Part shown: positions 1 through 10,209 of the stretch, piece by piece
How the letters are laid out: every line of letters begins with the position of its first letter
Numbering within the stretch: position 1 is the first letter of the stretch
Assembly (NCBI GenBank): GCA_903868145.1
Contig: CAIPTY010000033.1
Coordinates: forward strand, 1-59,246
Reading direction: 5' to 3'
DNA from: an uncultured Desulfuromonadales bacterium
GTDB lineage: Bacteria > Desulfobacterota > Desulfuromonadia > Geobacterales > Pseudopelobacteraceae
Length of the DNA: 59,246 nt
The notes under the pieces: generated by a model
Database searches by the model: none
What the model saw: the letters and a program-made list of their open reading frames with translations, nothing else
Told to the model about the DNA's origin: nothing
Program-made: the position numbers and the translations under genes

Positions 1-1179
1 CTGCTCCCGGTTCAGATCGGTGTCCAGTACCAGATCGGTCATGCCGATGATGCCGTTCATGGGGGTGCGGATCTCATGGCTCATGTTGGCAAGAAATTCA
101 CTCTTGGAACGATTCGCTGACTCGGCTGAGTCTTTGGCGGCCTGAAGCATAACATTCTGCTCCGCGATGGCCTGCTCCCTGATGCGGGTCTCATCCAGGC
201 GGGTGTTGAGGCTTGTGGTGTGGATGCTTGCCCTGATCATGGCCACGGCGCCGAAGAGTATCAGCAGGCCGATACCCCCGGTAACCGCCAGAAGGCGACT
301 CGGCGATCCCTCATCAACCTCTATTGCCGGTATGAAGACAGCCACTGCAAAGGGGGTCGAACTCACCGAAATTCTGAAGGCCGTCATCTCCAGCGATTCA
401 CGCATGGGAATCGGTACCAGAAAATGGATCGGCTCGCGTTCTTTCAGGTTGTGGGGCATGGTTAAATCGTTGCGTGTTATCAGGCTGTCGTTTGCGATGG
501 CTGTGTAAAGATAGGTTTTCTCGAACAGCAGGGCCATCATGTTCGTTTTATTTGTAGTACCGGCAAGAAAATGACGGTAGATGTCTGCCGGAGAAATCCA
601 GGCCAGAATATGTCCGTTTCCCCGCTCCTTGAAGATGTAAGGCACCGAAATTATGATACGGGCAGACTCGTTCTCCCCTTCGGCAAAAAAACGCGTTTTC
701 TTTCCCTGTTGTCCGGTATAGCTCTTCCAGCTTCGATCTTCATTTTTTTTGGGCGTTATGCTGGAATCGCGGGCATCCAGCAGGAGATGCCCGGAGGAAT
801 CCACGAAAACAACCCGCTTATAAAGAGCAGTGTCACCAAGGAGTTTCTTCTTCTGGAATGCCTCAAACACGGCGTTGGCTTCATCCAGACTCGCGGCCAG
901 GCCGTACTCCATGGACATGCCGAGCGCCATATTTTCAAAGTAAGCCGAAAGTTCACGATTGACGGCCAGTTCCTGGAGATCGTTCAGCCGTTCGGAAAAG
1001 AAATAGCCCAGCGCCTGGGAGCGTTTGTCCGCATCATCCAGCAAACGTGCACGGCTGGAACGCTGCATTTCACTGCGAGAATGGTAGAGATCCGTCAGGA
1101 GAAAACCGAGGTAAGCGACCAGTGACAGGCCGATAATAAGTGGCGCTATGCGCTGTATGCCGGTAAATAGTCTGGACAT
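1..1179 (-). CDS. Membrane sensor histidine kinase, N-terminal part (cut by window edge)
   Basis: The reverse strand reads open from an ATG at 1179 to the window edge (393 codons). It shows a transmembrane helix near residues 7-27, an extracytoplasmic sensing domain of about 290 residues, a second helix near 320-340, a short coiled linker and the start of a HisKA domain with the phosphoacceptor motif [10 protein letters not shown]. The ATPase domain and any receiver lie outside the window. The kinase starts 51 bases downstream of the solute-binding protein gene on the same strand, so the two are probably co-transcribed and the binding protein may present a ligand to this sensor; that link is inferred. 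Its output is unknown. The motif is nearly the same as in the larger kinase at 4825-8742, so the two are related hybrid-type kinases. Confidence 0.85.
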   Translation of the reverse strand, partial: MSRLFTGIQRIAPLIIGLSLVAYLGFLLTDLYHSRSEMQRSSRARLLDDADKRSQALGYFFSERLNDLQELAVNRELSAYFENMALGMSMEYGLAASLDEANAVFEAFQKKKLLGDTALYKRVVFVDSSGHLLLDARDSSITPKKNEDRSWKSYTGQQGKKTRFFAEGENESARIIISVPYIFKERGNGHILAWISPADIYRHFLAGTTNKTNMMALLFEKTYLYTAIANDSLITRNDLTMPHNLKEREPIHFLVPIPMRESLEMTAFRISVSSTPFAVAVFIPAIEVDEGSPSRLLAVTGGIGLLILFGAVAMIRASIHTTSLNTRLDETRIREQAIAEQNVMLQAAKDSAESANRSKSEFLANMSHEIRTPMNGIIGMTDLVLDTDLNREQ

Positions 1180-1229
1180 GAGGGTTGAGGAGGGCGGCGG
1201 CACCGACGATGCCGCCACCTCTATTGGTG

Positions 1230-2111
1230 CTATTTCATACCCTTGAAAAATTCAGGAAAGTAGCGTTGAGCCGTGGGATAGTACTTCTTTATGAGTTTAA
1301 GATAGGAGCCATCCTTCTGTGATTTCTTTATAAAAGCATTGTAGGCTTCGAGGAGTTTGGGTGAGTCTTTTGAAAAGCCGGCAGCCATCTGCTGCTTTTC
1401 TGAAATCGGACCAAGGATCTTGATCTTACCCTTCCATTTATCAAGCGCAACCAGGGCATCGGGAACGTCAAGAATGGTCATCTCGGCATCCTTGTTGATC
1501 ATTGCTGGTGCAATCTCGTTCAGCTTGCCGTTAAAATTGATGATCTTGGCGCCGGTGGCTGACAGGTTGTAGAGCGCAGGATCGAGACAGGTTTTTTCGA
1601 GTGTGAGAACCGTGCGATTCTTCATCAGTGCCTTTGTCAATGCAATGTCCTTTTCGATGTCCTTTGTCGGTTTGATCGGCCTGATGGGAGAATCGGTTCT
1701 TACTACCAGCCAGATCTGGTTGGGGAATGTGGGTGTGGAGAAGTTCACGATCTGCTGACGCCACGGTATGATGGTGAAGCCATTTGCGATGATGTCACCC
1801 TTCACAGGCGCGTTTTCAAGCAATTCCGCCTTGCCGTTGACCACTTTAACCTTTTTGCCGATCAGATCCTGGACGATAGGCCCCCAGTCACTCAGCACAA
1901 ATTCGTATTTGACACCGAGCGATTTGGCAAAAAGCCTGGTGAGTTCGGCTTCCATGCCGTCGCCGGAGCCGGTATTGAAGTTGGCGTACGGCAGTCCGAT
2001 ATGCCTCAGCACGCCACGCGCCTTGACATCGTCCAGATCTCCTGCAATACCGGCTGTCGTAACGGTAAGCGCTACCAGAAAAATTGCCGCCGCAATGATC
2101 CATCGTTTCAT
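1230..2111 (-). CDS. Periplasmic solute-binding protein, family 3-like
   Basis: This 293-residue protein begins with a signal peptide ([20 protein letters not shown], probable cleavage after GIAG near residue 23). The mature part has the two-lobed type II binding fold of amino-acid-type ABC binding proteins (SBP_bac_3), with early motifs such as [20 protein letters not shown]. No permease or ATPase gene is next to it. Instead it lies between a GGDEF protein and a sensor kinase, all on the minus strand, which suggests a sensing role more than transport. The family is clear from overall sequence character; the ligand cannot be named. Confidence 0.8.
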   Translation of the reverse strand: MKRWIIAAAIFLVALTVTTAGIAGDLDDVKARGVLRHIGLPYANFNTGSGDGMEAELTRLFAKSLGVKYEFVLSDWGPIVQDLIGKKVKVVNGKAELLENAPVKGDIIANGFTIIPWRQQIVNFSTPTFPNQIWLVVRTDSPIRPIKPTKDIEKDIALTKALMKNRTVLTLEKTCLDPALYNLSATGAKIINFNGKLNEIAPAMINKDAEMTILDVPDALVALDKWKGKIKILGPISEKQQMAAGFSKDSPKLLEAYNAFIKKSQKDGSYLKLIKKYYPTAQRYFPEFFKGMK

Positions 2112-2237
2112 GATGTTGTTCCTCCCAAATCTAGGTGTATGTAGTCGGCTTAACTGAAATAAACTTAAAAACCGGCAACATATATAGCAAGTAACAAGGC
2201 TGCAGTCAAGGAATCAGGACGAAAACCAGCAGTCGCA

Positions 2238-3548
2238 TCAGGCCCGTTCCGACTGCGCTGCCTGTCCCCAGTCGGTCCTCCAGAAACGATAGGTGTTGCG
2301 TCCTGCCTTTTTGGCGGCGTACATGGCCCGGTCGGAAGCTATCTCCAGTTCTTTCATCACGGCGCCGTTGTCGGGATATATGCCGATGCCGATACTGACG
2401 GTCACCTGCACCGAAGTATTCTCCACGTGAAACGGTCGGGCTACCTGCGTGAGCAGATGTTCCGCTATGGCGCCCAACTGATCCTTGTCTCCGCAATCGT
2501 CAATGATGATGCAGAATTCATCGCCCCCCTGGCGGCTGATGGTATCGAGATCGCGTTTGCAGCACGACCTGATTCGTTCAGCCACTTCGATCAGCACCTG
2601 ATCGCCTGCTTCATGCCCCAGGCTGTCGTTTATATCCTTGAAGTTGTCCAGATCAAGATACAGCAGGGCGAATTTTGACCCGTAGCGGCGGGCTTTGGCG
2701 ATGGCCTGCTCAAGGCGGTCCTTGAACAGCCTGCGGTTTGCCAGTCCGGTAAGTGGATCCTGATATGCCATTTCCCGTATAACCTGTTCATTGCTGATGC
2801 GATTACTGATGTCACGGATAATCTCAATCGTCCCGGTGACCTTTCCGTCCGCGTCCTTCAACAGCGAGGCGGTGCTTTCGATATGCCATGTGACGCCATT
2901 AAGCTGATACGTCCGGGTTGATGAATGATTCTTCCCCTCTTTCAACGTCAGAATGGTCGGGCAGTCCTTGCATGGTTCGTCCTGACCGAAAACACTATAA
3001 CAGGTCGAACCGATCCGGTTTCCGTACATCTCCGTCATGGCCCTGTTCTGGTAGAGGATCCGGAAGTCAAGATCCTTGATGGAGACACCGTCACCGAGAC
3101 ATTCGAGTACGGATTTGAACTGCTCCCGTTCAACTTCAAGCTGTTTACTGACCCTTATGACATCAGTGCACCTTCTGACGGCAAGAAGCAGCTTTTTAAG
3201 GGAGAAGGGTTTGATGAAATAGTCACTGAAACCCAGTTCGAGGGCTGTGATGAGAGAGTCGGTGTCATCATTTACGGTTGTCGCAATAATCTGGGTATTC
3301 TGGGCAAGCGCCTTGATCCGACCGGCCAGCTCAAACCCGGTCATGCCCGGCATGTTGATGTCGGTTATGACAATCGGAAAATGGCGCTTGCTGAATTTCT
3401 GCAACGCCTCCTTGCCGCTTGCCGCGATCTCTGCGCGAGCCCCGCATTGAAAAAGTGATCGCTCAAGAATGCTCGCCGATATGGAATCGTCTTCAGCAAT
3501 AAGAACTTCAAGACCGCTCAGGTTTAAGTTGAGAAGTTTCTGGTGCAT
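2238..3548 (-). CDS. Response regulator with PAS and GGDEF domains (diguanylate cyclase)
   Basis: The protein has an N-terminal receiver domain (phosphoacceptor D63 in TDINMPGMTG, with a late Lys-Pro-Phe), a PAS domain around residues 140-255 and a C-terminal GGDEF domain with an intact GGDEF motif at 341-345. An RDLD motif lies exactly five residues before GGDEF, which matches the RxxD inhibitory site for product feedback. It should make cyclic di-GMP from two GTP when phosphorylated. I chose the ATG at 3548 because GGGGA lies about nine bases before it; an in-frame ATG at 3575 is less well placed. It sits next to sensor kinases whose phosphate it might receive, which is inference. Confidence 0.88.
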   Translation of the reverse strand: MHQKLLNLNLSGLEVLIAEDDSISASILERSLFQCGARAEIAASGKEALQKFSKRHFPIVITDINMPGMTGFELAGRIKALAQNTQIIATTVNDDTDSLITALELGFSDYFIKPFSLKKLLLAVRRCTDVIRVSKQLEVEREQFKSVLECLGDGVSIKDLDFRILYQNRAMTEMYGNRIGSTCYSVFGQDEPCKDCPTILTLKEGKNHSSTRTYQLNGVTWHIESTASLLKDADGKVTGTIEIIRDISNRISNEQVIREMAYQDPLTGLANRRLFKDRLEQAIAKARRYGSKFALLYLDLDNFKDINDSLGHEAGDQVLIEVAERIRSCCKRDLDTISRQGGDEFCIIIDDCGDKDQLGAIAEHLLTQVARPFHVENTSVQVTVSIGIGIYPDNGAVMKELEIASDRAMYAAKKAGRNTYRFWRTDWGQAAQSERA

Positions 3549-3631
3549 ATCGTGTCTGTCCCCTTTCCGGTTCATGGGCTGGCTGCTGAAAAGGTTGCAG
3601 CAGGCGCCCTGCCCGGCGCGGGTTCATCCCC

Positions 3632-3820
3632 TCATATTTCGTCAGGCATGCACAGGTTTCTAGCAGAATCCGCTTCGGCACCGCAGTTTTCACACCTGAA
3701 CCCCGGGCTCCCGGTTATCTGTCTGATAACATCCCACTCCTGCTGACTTTCCAGCTCACAGATATGTCCTGTGTGAAGCTCGACATGTTTGCAAGGGGGT
3801 TTTGCTTTTCCGGCAGTCAT
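3632..3820 (-). CDS. Small Cys/His-rich conserved protein
   Basis: This 62-residue protein has Cys and His placed like a small metal site: CKHVELHTGHIC near the start, then CENC and a late Cys (NLCMP). It may be a zinc-ribbon-like protein, but I do not recognise a named family. Its ATG at 3820 overlaps the stop of the DHH phosphoesterase gene as TGATG, which points to translational coupling and supports this start over an ATG 21 bases upstream. Function is unknown. Confidence 0.6.
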   Translation of the reverse strand: MTAGKAKPPCKHVELHTGHICELESQQEWDVIRQITGSPGFRCENCGAEADSARNLCMPDEI

Positions 3821-4734
3821 CAGACTGACCCCGCCTTGCATGCCTCTGTCAATTCCTTCAAAACAGCGTCAGCCTGGGCGTACGGGACCTGGCAGGTGCC
3901 GACCTTCCTGTGTCCGCCGCCGCCGTGCCTGAGCATCAGCGAACCGACATCAACCGTTGCCGAGCGGTTGAGGATGCTGTAGCCGACGGAAATGGCCACA
4001 AACTCTTTGCCCCGCCCATCTATCATGCGGATCGATATATTGGTCTCCGGGTAGAGTGAGTAGATCAGAAACCTGTTTGAGGGGGGAATCTCCTCAGCGC
4101 CACGGGCGTCAGTAATAAGCACCGGCCCGTCGCTCAGAGAATGTTTGCGGAGAAATTCCCGCGCCTTCAGGTCGTTGTCGTGGTAGCGTTCAATCCGTTC
4201 CCGTGTGTCCGGCAGACTGAGTATTTCATCGATGCCCGTCGTTCTGATGTGTTCAACCAGATCATTCATAAAGGCAAGGTTACTGATGCGGTAGCCTTTG
4301 TGGTAGCCGAGCCCCGTCCGCGGGTCGCAGATAAAGCCAAGCAGTATCCAGCCCTGGGGATTCAGAATCTCCTCTTCCGTCAACTGGCCCGAATCAACCC
4401 GATCCACGAATTCGAGCATTTCGCTGAACCGCTCAAATTTTTCAGCGCCGTAGTAGTCGCAGATTACCCGGGCCGCGCTGGGGGCAGTCGTGCTGCGCCC
4501 CTCGTATCTGCCTTCAAGCTCAAGGCGTTCATGCTCGCTGGAATGGTGATCGAACCAGAGCCCGCATCCGGGGACATACGGAACGTTTGCAAGGATGTCA
4601 CCTGCCCCCACCGCGATCTTGCCGTCCTGCAGATCCTTGGGGTGGGCGTAGACCATTTCGTCCATCAGTCCAAGTTCTTTAAGGAGTGCCGCACAGCAGA
4701 TACCATCAAAGTCAGAGCGTGTTAAAAGTCGCAT
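3820..4734 (-). CDS. DHH-family phosphoesterase
   Basis: This 304-residue protein has the layout of DHH/DHHA1 hydrolases. TRSDFDGI near the N-terminus and WFDHHSSE near residue 61 supply the metal-binding Asp and His residues, and a glycine-rich HGGGGHRKVGTC close to the C-terminus is the DHHA1 substrate-binding motif. Relatives hydrolyse short oligonucleotides, cyclic dinucleotide products (pApA or pGpG) or polyphosphate. Since a diguanylate cyclase gene is close by, turnover of linear dinucleotides is possible but not shown. An AAGGAG lies upstream of the ATG at 4734. The downstream small protein is coupled through a TGATG overlap. Confidence 0.82.
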   Translation of the reverse strand: MRLLTRSDFDGICCAALLKELGLMDEMVYAHPKDLQDGKIAVGAGDILANVPYVPGCGLWFDHHSSEHERLELEGRYEGRSTTAPSAARVICDYYGAEKFERFSEMLEFVDRVDSGQLTEEEILNPQGWILLGFICDPRTGLGYHKGYRISNLAFMNDLVEHIRTTGIDEILSLPDTRERIERYHDNDLKAREFLRKHSLSDGPVLITDARGAEEIPPSNRFLIYSLYPETNISIRMIDGRGKEFVAISVGYSILNRSATVDVGSLMLRHGGGGHRKVGTCQVPYAQADAVLKELTEACKAGSV

Positions 4735-4824
4735 ACACTGTTCTCCTTGTCACAATAATTTGAGTCAGTCAGGAAATCTACCACTCACCCTGAAAATAGC
4801 AATAATTTTATCTCTTGGATGTGT

Positions 4825-7800
4825 TTATTTATCCTGAGCGCCCCCCGCGAACCATCGCCCGATCATCTCCGCGAGTATCTCCTTTTTAACCGGTTTGGCG
4901 ATATAATCATCCATACCGCCTTCAATACATTTCTCACGGTCACCCTGCATGGCGTTGGCGGTCATGGCGATGATCGGGACGGCGTGGTTCAGAACCTTCG
5001 ATTCAGGATTGCGGATAATGGCGGTGGCTTCAAAGCCGTCCATCTCGGGCATCAGGCAGTCCATCAGCACCAGATCGTAGTTGATCAGCTCCAGGGCTTT
5101 TACCGCTTCAAGGCCGTTGGCTACCACGTCGGCTTTGTAGCCCAGTTTGCTCAGCATGCTCTGGGCTACTTTCTGGTTGATGATGTTGTCTTCGGCCAGA
5201 AGGATGCGAATGCCCCGCTCGCCGTATTCGGCTACGGTGTACCGCGTGACGATCCCTGTGACCGGGGGGATTATGAGGTCGGGGGCTTGCCGGGATCTCC
5301 CCAGTACCAGGGCGATGCAGTCGTGCAACTGTGACTGGCGCACCGGTTTGGCAAGATAGCCGACAAAACCGATCTGCTCCAGGATGCCTGCGTCTCCCCG
5401 CTGCCCGAGTGAGGTTACCATTACCATGAGGGTTGATTTAAGAAGCGGGTCCGCCTTGATCCTGCGGCCCAGCTCGAGGCCGTCCATGCCGGGCATCTCC
5501 TGGTCCAGCAGAGCCACTTGGAAGGGGTCTCCTTCGTGGGCTGCCTGGAGCAGAATCTCCAGCCCGGATGCTCCGTCTACGGCTTCGCTGTGGCGACATC
5601 CCCAGTGGTTCAGCAGGGTGGTTATGAGAAGGCGGTTGGTGGTGTTGTCGTCTACTACGAGTATACGGGTGCCGGATATGCTGGAATGTTTCATCAACTC
5701 TGCGGCTTTGGAGATGTCGGAGGCTTGTACGGTCTGCTTCTCGAATTTCGCGGTGAACCAGAAGGTGGAGCCGTTGCCGTCTGTGCTGGTGACGCCGATG
5801 TTGCCCCCCATGAGTTCCACCAGTTGTTTGCAGATGGCAAGACCCAGACCGGTGCCGCCGTATTTGCGGGTGGTGGAGCCGTCTACCTGGGTGAAGGGGG
5901 AGAAGAGGGCGTCGATTCGATCTGCGGGGATCCCGATGCCGGAGTCGTGAATCTCGAACAGAATGGTCGCGAAGCCGTCCTGGTCTGATATGAGGGTAGT
6001 GTTGATAACTACTTCGCCCTGATGGGTGAATTTGATGGCGTTGCCTGTAAGGTTCATGATGATCTGACGGATTCTGCCGGGGTCGCCTTTGAGGTATGAG
6101 GGGACATGCGGATCGATGCGGCAGATCAGTTCGAGTCCTTTTTCAGAGGCACGAAGGGAGAGCAGGTCTACGGTATCTTCCAGGGTGGGGCGCAGGTCGA
6201 AGTCGAGTATCTCCAGATCCATTTTACCGGCTTCTATTTTGGAGAAGTCCAGGATGTCGTTGATGAGGGTGAGCAGGCTCTCACCGCTTTTCCGGACGAT
6301 TTCCGTGTAGTCGCGCTGCTCCTGGTTCAGTTCGGTGTCCAGCAGCAGGCTGGTCATGCCGATGACGCCGTTCATAGGGGTGCGGATCTCGTGGCTCATG
6401 GTGGCAAGAAAGGAACTCTTGGCCTGGGTGGCGGATTCGGCCTTGTCTTTGGCTTTTTCCAGTTCCTGCAGCGTCAGTTTGAGTTCGGTTATGTTCTCAT
6501 GTGATACCACGGCATAATTGATACCAGATACAGTAAAAGGGTTCATCCGACAGATGAACCAGCGATTCTCGGTCGGGGAATGGCAGGGGTATTCCTTGAC
6601 AAATTCCGACATGGTACCATTGATGACTGCATTTACGGCTGAGGCGAATTCCTCAACCTCCTGCTTTTCGTCTTCACAGGCTGTCCTGCAAGCTTCCAGA
6701 TAACTGGCGCCCGTGCCGCACGAACCTTCAGCGGCGTTGTTCTCAATTGCAAATCTGTTCCAGGGGCGGTTGGTAATAACAATCTTTCCCGCTGCGTCAA
6801 TCACGCAGATATGGGAGCTCAGTCCATCCAGCGTGGAATGGATGAACTGCTCCTGCTTGCGAAGGGTCTCTGCAGCCTGCTTCCGCTCGGTTATGTCCGA
6901 GAAGGTGACAACTGCTCCGCTGAATAGACCGTTCTCAAAAATGGGGTATGATGAAAACTCTGCATCAAAGGAGCTTCCGTCCTTGCGCCAGAGCAGCTCG
7001 TCGTCCGCCCGGCAGCTCTCACGGGCGGCATTGGCCCGGTAAATGGGGCACTCCGTTGCAGGATAGGGTGAACCGTCGGCATGGCTGTGGTGGATGGTAC
7101 TGTGCGAGTCCCTGCCCACAAGTTCCTCGATCTCGTAGCCAAGAATATCCAGACCGGCCCTGTTGACGTAGGTGAAACAACCGTTTTCGTCAGTGCCATA
7201 GATGCCCTGATCGGTGGTCTGGAGTAACAGTTTTACTTTGGCTTCTGCCGCCTGGGACTCGTCCAGGGCCAGACCCAGTTGTGACTCCAGCTCCTTTTGA
7301 ACAGATATATCATCAAAAATCCAGATACTGCCGAAATCAGGTCGGGTCGGGTCTACCGCCTTGCCGGAAAACCTGGCCGTAAAGAAGCTGCCGTCGCCGC
7401 GTTGCACCTGCAGGTCTTTTAAAATCGTTTCACCGCGCAGCATGGTGGGATAGGCCTCTGCACCAAGCTCCTCATACTCTTCCTGTGACTTATAGATTAT
7501 CCTGGTGCTGGCACCTGACAACTCTTTGAGACTGTAGCCGAACATCGTGCAGAAGGTGGCATTGCACCACGCAATATGACGATCCTTGACAAATGTGATG
7601 CCTAACCCGGCATTTTCGAGGATGATCCTCTGCTCTTCCGAGAGCCGCCGCTGCTCCTGTTCGCGGTGATGCAGCATATCCAGAAGCGAATTGAAGGAAT
7701 CTGCCAGAAGTCCCAGTTCATTGGAGTGATCAGCGTCAAGCCGCTGAGACATGTCAGCATCGCCTTGAGTCAAGCTTTGAAGCTGTTGTGTAAAGTCTGT

Positions 7801-8742
7801 AATCGGCCTGCTGATGGCACTACCGAGTCTCCAGGCCAGCGCAATGGATGCGAGAATTACCGCAAACATCACCGCAAGAAAATAATTTCTGAAACGGGTT
7901 ATCGGCTGATACGCCTCGGAAGCCGGATAGTTGGCCGCCAGGATCCAGGCGGTGGTTTGCAATCGCTTGAAGGATGACAGGAAGCGTTTCCCCTTGGAGT
8001 TAACCGTTTCGCCCGAGCCTTCAAATCCCTCTAGCGCACGGTCAAACAACCTGTTAGCTCCCGGTTTCACATCCTTTTTCATGATGCGTGACGGGTCGGG
8101 GTGCAGGATCATGGTGCGATCAGGGGCGAACATGTATATGTAACCATTTGAGCCAAGCTTTACTTCATTCAGTGCCGCGAAAAGGCTACCAGTTTTCTGG
8201 AGATCAACTGCGCCACACAATAGACCCTTGATTGAGCCGTCTGCCGCCCTGATGATCGCTGTCATCATGACAACCGGGCGATCATCCAGCACCGTTACAA
8301 ATGGCATTGAAATGTACGGTTTGCCACTGTTAAGGGTGTTTATGTAATAATCACGGCTGGCAAACGATTCTCCGTAGTGGTTTGCCCGCACCGGAAATGA
8401 GGCGATCAGCGTTCCTTCTCTGTCTAGGATAATGAGGCTATGATTGAAATAGGAGTGGAGAGCAGGTTGATCTTCCAGCAATGTTTGCGTGGCATGGGTG
8501 CTTTTAAGAATATCAGGAGGAAGAATCTTCGCAACGTTGATCAGAGCTTGATGTGCACTCCTGAAATCACTGTCAACTCCTTGAGCCACACTCGAAATAA
8601 GGGTAAATTGCTGGTCAAGGATTGTTTGCCGGGTCGTTTTGCGGAAGTAGTGGTATGTTCCCGTGGCAATCAGAACGATAAGTAGTGTGATAAAGAGGCT
8701 GATGGCGATTGCGAACCTGTGCCGGATGCTAATAAATTCCAT
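4825..8742 (-). CDS. Hybrid sensor histidine kinase, Cache-HAMP-PAS(x3)-HisKA-HATPase-REC-REC
   Basis: I place the start at the ATG at 8742 ([10 protein letters not shown], after GGAAG), giving 1305 residues; an in-frame ATG at 8937 would only add a segment without domain features. Order of domains: transmembrane helix at about 10-35, double-Cache-like periplasmic sensor (about 40-280), second helix, HAMP, three PAS segments, HisKA with phosphoacceptor H784 in [10 protein letters not shown], HATPase with GIGIP and GGTGLGLAI motifs, and two receivers with D1080 ([11 protein letters not shown]) and D1228 ([11 protein letters not shown]). There is no DNA-binding output and no HPt domain, so phosphotransfer probably continues to a separate HPt protein. 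It is the first gene of the left minus-strand cluster. Confidence 0.9.
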   Translation of the reverse strand: MEFISIRHRFAIAISLFITLLIVLIATGTYHYFRKTTRQTILDQQFTLISSVAQGVDSDFRSAHQALINVAKILPPDILKSTHATQTLLEDQPALHSYFNHSLIILDREGTLIASFPVRANHYGESFASRDYYINTLNSGKPYISMPFVTVLDDRPVVMMTAIIRAADGSIKGLLCGAVDLQKTGSLFAALNEVKLGSNGYIYMFAPDRTMILHPDPSRIMKKDVKPGANRLFDRALEGFEGSGETVNSKGKRFLSSFKRLQTTAWILAANYPASEAYQPITRFRNYFLAVMFAVILASIALAWRLGSAISRPITDFTQQLQSLTQGDADMSQRLDADHSNELGLLADSFNSLLDMLHHREQEQRRLSEEQRIILENAGLGITFVKDRHIAWCNATFCTMFGYSLKELSGASTRIIYKSQEEYEELGAEAYPTMLRGETILKDLQVQRGDGSFFTARFSGKAVDPTRPDFGSIWIFDDISVQKELESQLGLALDESQAAEAKVKLLLQTTDQGIYGTDENGCFTYVNRAGLDILGYEIEELVGRDSHSTIHHSHADGSPYPATECPIYRANAARESCRADDELLWRKDGSSFDAEFSSYPIFENGLFSGAVVTFSDITERKQAAETLRKQEQFIHSTLDGLSSHICVIDAAGKIVITNRPWNRFAIENNAAEGSCGTGASYLEACRTACEDEKQEVEEFASAVNAVINGTMSEFVKEYPCHSPTENRWFICRMNPFTVSGINYAVVSHENITELKLTLQELEKAKDKAESATQAKSSFLATMSHEIRTPMNGVIGMTSLLLDTELNQEQRDYTEIVRKSGESLLTLINDILDFSKIEAGKMDLEILDFDLRPTLEDTVDLLSLRASEKGLELICRIDPHVPSYLKGDPGRIRQIIMNLTGNAIKFTHQGEVVINTTLISDQDGFATILFEIHDSGIGIPADRIDALFSPFTQVDGSTTRKYGGTGLGLAICKQLVELMGGNIGVTSTDGNGSTFWFTAKFEKQTVQASDISKAAELMKHSSISGTRILVVDDNTTNRLLITTLLNHWGCRHSEAVDGASGLEILLQAAHEGDPFQVALLDQEMPGMDGLELGRRIKADPLLKSTLMVMVTSLGQRGDAGILEQIGFVGYLAKPVRQSQLHDCIALVLGRSRQAPDLIIPPVTGIVTRYTVAEYGERGIRILLAEDNIINQKVAQSMLSKLGYKADVVANGLEAVKALELINYDLVLMDCLMPEMDGFEATAIIRNPESKVLNHAVPIIAMTANAMQGDREKCIEGGMDDYIAKPVKKEILAEMIGRWFAGGAQDK

Positions 8743-8930
8743 GGTGGTCTTCCGTTCGTGACAATATTGCAACTGTGTTTTAATTTGCTGTGCTGTTTGA
8801 TTGGGGACAATTAGCAGGAATCGCCCTGTCGATGCAATAACTTTGTTACAATCTGGTGTCAATACGCCAAGGGAATAGTTACGTAATGATATCTGCGGGA
8901 TCGGGAATCTCGTGCCCGCTCGGGATTGCG

Positions 8931-8959
8931 TTGACACCGGGCAGTTCAGGGTGTAAGTT
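8931..8959 (+). promoter_or_regulatory. Candidate sigma-70 promoter for the Cache/HdeD operon
   Basis: TTGACA at 8931-8936 is followed after 17 bases by TAAGTT at 8954-8959. The -35 is perfect but the -10 is weak. It faces the plus-strand operon that starts at 9061. The 318-base gap between the divergent genes shows nothing else clear. Confidence 0.4.
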
Positions 8960-9060
8960 TTGATTGAAAAAGAGGCTTATTCTTCTCCTTTGAACCGGTT
9001 CTGTCTGCTGTCTGAGAAACCCGGCCTGGCAAGGCAATCCAACACTGGAGACCGACCTCC

Positions 9061-10209
9061 GTGGACATAAAAAAACGTATCCAGATTCTGCTCCTCTTTC
9101 TGGTGGCTGTACCGCTCCTGCTGCTGCTGTATGAGAGCTACCAGACCAGCCGGAATACCCTGATTGCGGAGATGAAAAAGGAAGCTCTGCAGATCGCACT
9201 GCTTCAGACGGCAGAAATTGATCGTGTCTTCGAGACGCCCCGAACCATCGTTGACGGGCTGGTGCGCTCACTGGAGAACGATCCGCTGCTGAGGCCGGAG
9301 GGAATACGTGAGCTGCTGACCCGCACCCTTCACGAAACACCGGAAATCTACGGGGTCGGTATTGCCCTGGATCCCGCCCTGACTCACCTGAAGCACTTTG
9401 CGCCATACGCATTTCGCCCCAAAGGCGTTGAGACGCTGATTTCCCTTCCCTACGAGTATACCCATCTGGACTGGTACCGGATTCCCCTGAAAAGCGGCAA
9501 GGGGACGTGGATTGATCCGTACTACGATGAGGCTGGCAAGGCGCTCATGGTCACCTACGCGGTTCCCCTGAAGAGAAACGGCGTCGTGGTGGGAATAGTG
9601 GGGGTTGATCTGGGGCTGGAGGGGCTGGTGCATCGCCTCCACGCTCTGAAACCAGGCAGTAACGGCAGGGTATATCTCGTCAACCAGGCGGGCAGGATCG
9701 TGGCACATCCCGACCTTAAGCCCATCGCCGATCTGCCGGGAAGTCAGGGACTGGGAGAAATGGCGCTGCTGATGAAGCGACGCGGCCTGGATGCCACAAA
9801 GATGCAGGATCCGGTCACCCGGCGTACTTCGTGGGTTGTGGAATCACCCATCAGCACTCTTTCCGCCGAACGGGGCGGGGGAGACTGGTCGCTTATCGTG
9901 AGCTGGCCACTGGACAAGAAGCTTGCGCCACTGAACGGCATGGGGCGGCGGATGATCGTGCTGTATCTTTTTCTGGGGGGTGCGGCTCTCTGGTTTCTCA
10001 ATCGAACCATTGATGATACAATCATCCGCCCTATCCGCCGCTTGACGGAGCAGGCACGTGAGTATTCAGAGGGTAATTTCAGTCAGCACATCGACGTACA
10101 GTACGATACGCTTGAACTGCGCGAGCTGGGGCTGGCCCTAAAGTCGCTGAGATTGAGTTCTGAAAAAAAGGATGCCCCGGATACGGGAATCAAAGAGGAT
10201 GTTCAATGA
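9061..10209 (+). CDS. Cache-HAMP membrane sensor without an output domain
   Basis: The gene starts at GTG (9061), with GGAG eleven bases before it. The 382-residue protein has an N-terminal membrane anchor (residues about 7-25), a double-Cache periplasmic domain (about 35-300; motifs YGVGIALDP, WYRIPLKSG, VVGIVGVDLGL), a second helix (about 305-325) and a HAMP-like segment, then ends. There is no kinase, methyl-accepting or GGDEF domain. A HAMP protein without output suggests that it acts through direct contact with another membrane protein. The next gene starts inside its stop codon (ATGA), so the HdeD-like membrane protein is a likely partner. That partnership is inferred from position only. 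Confidence 0.8.
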   Translation: MDIKKRIQILLLFLVAVPLLLLLYESYQTSRNTLIAEMKKEALQIALLQTAEIDRVFETPRTIVDGLVRSLENDPLLRPEGIRELLTRTLHETPEIYGVGIALDPALTHLKHFAPYAFRPKGVETLISLPYEYTHLDWYRIPLKSGKGTWIDPYYDEAGKALMVTYAVPLKRNGVVVGIVGVDLGLEGLVHRLHALKPGSNGRVYLVNQAGRIVAHPDLKPIADLPGSQGLGEMALLMKRRGLDATKMQDPVTRRTSWVVESPISTLSAERGGGDWSLIVSWPLDKKLAPLNGMGRRMIVLYLFLGGAALWFLNRTIDDTIIRPIRRLTEQAREYSEGNFSQHIDVQYDTLELRELGLALKSLRLSSEKKDAPDTGIKEDVQ

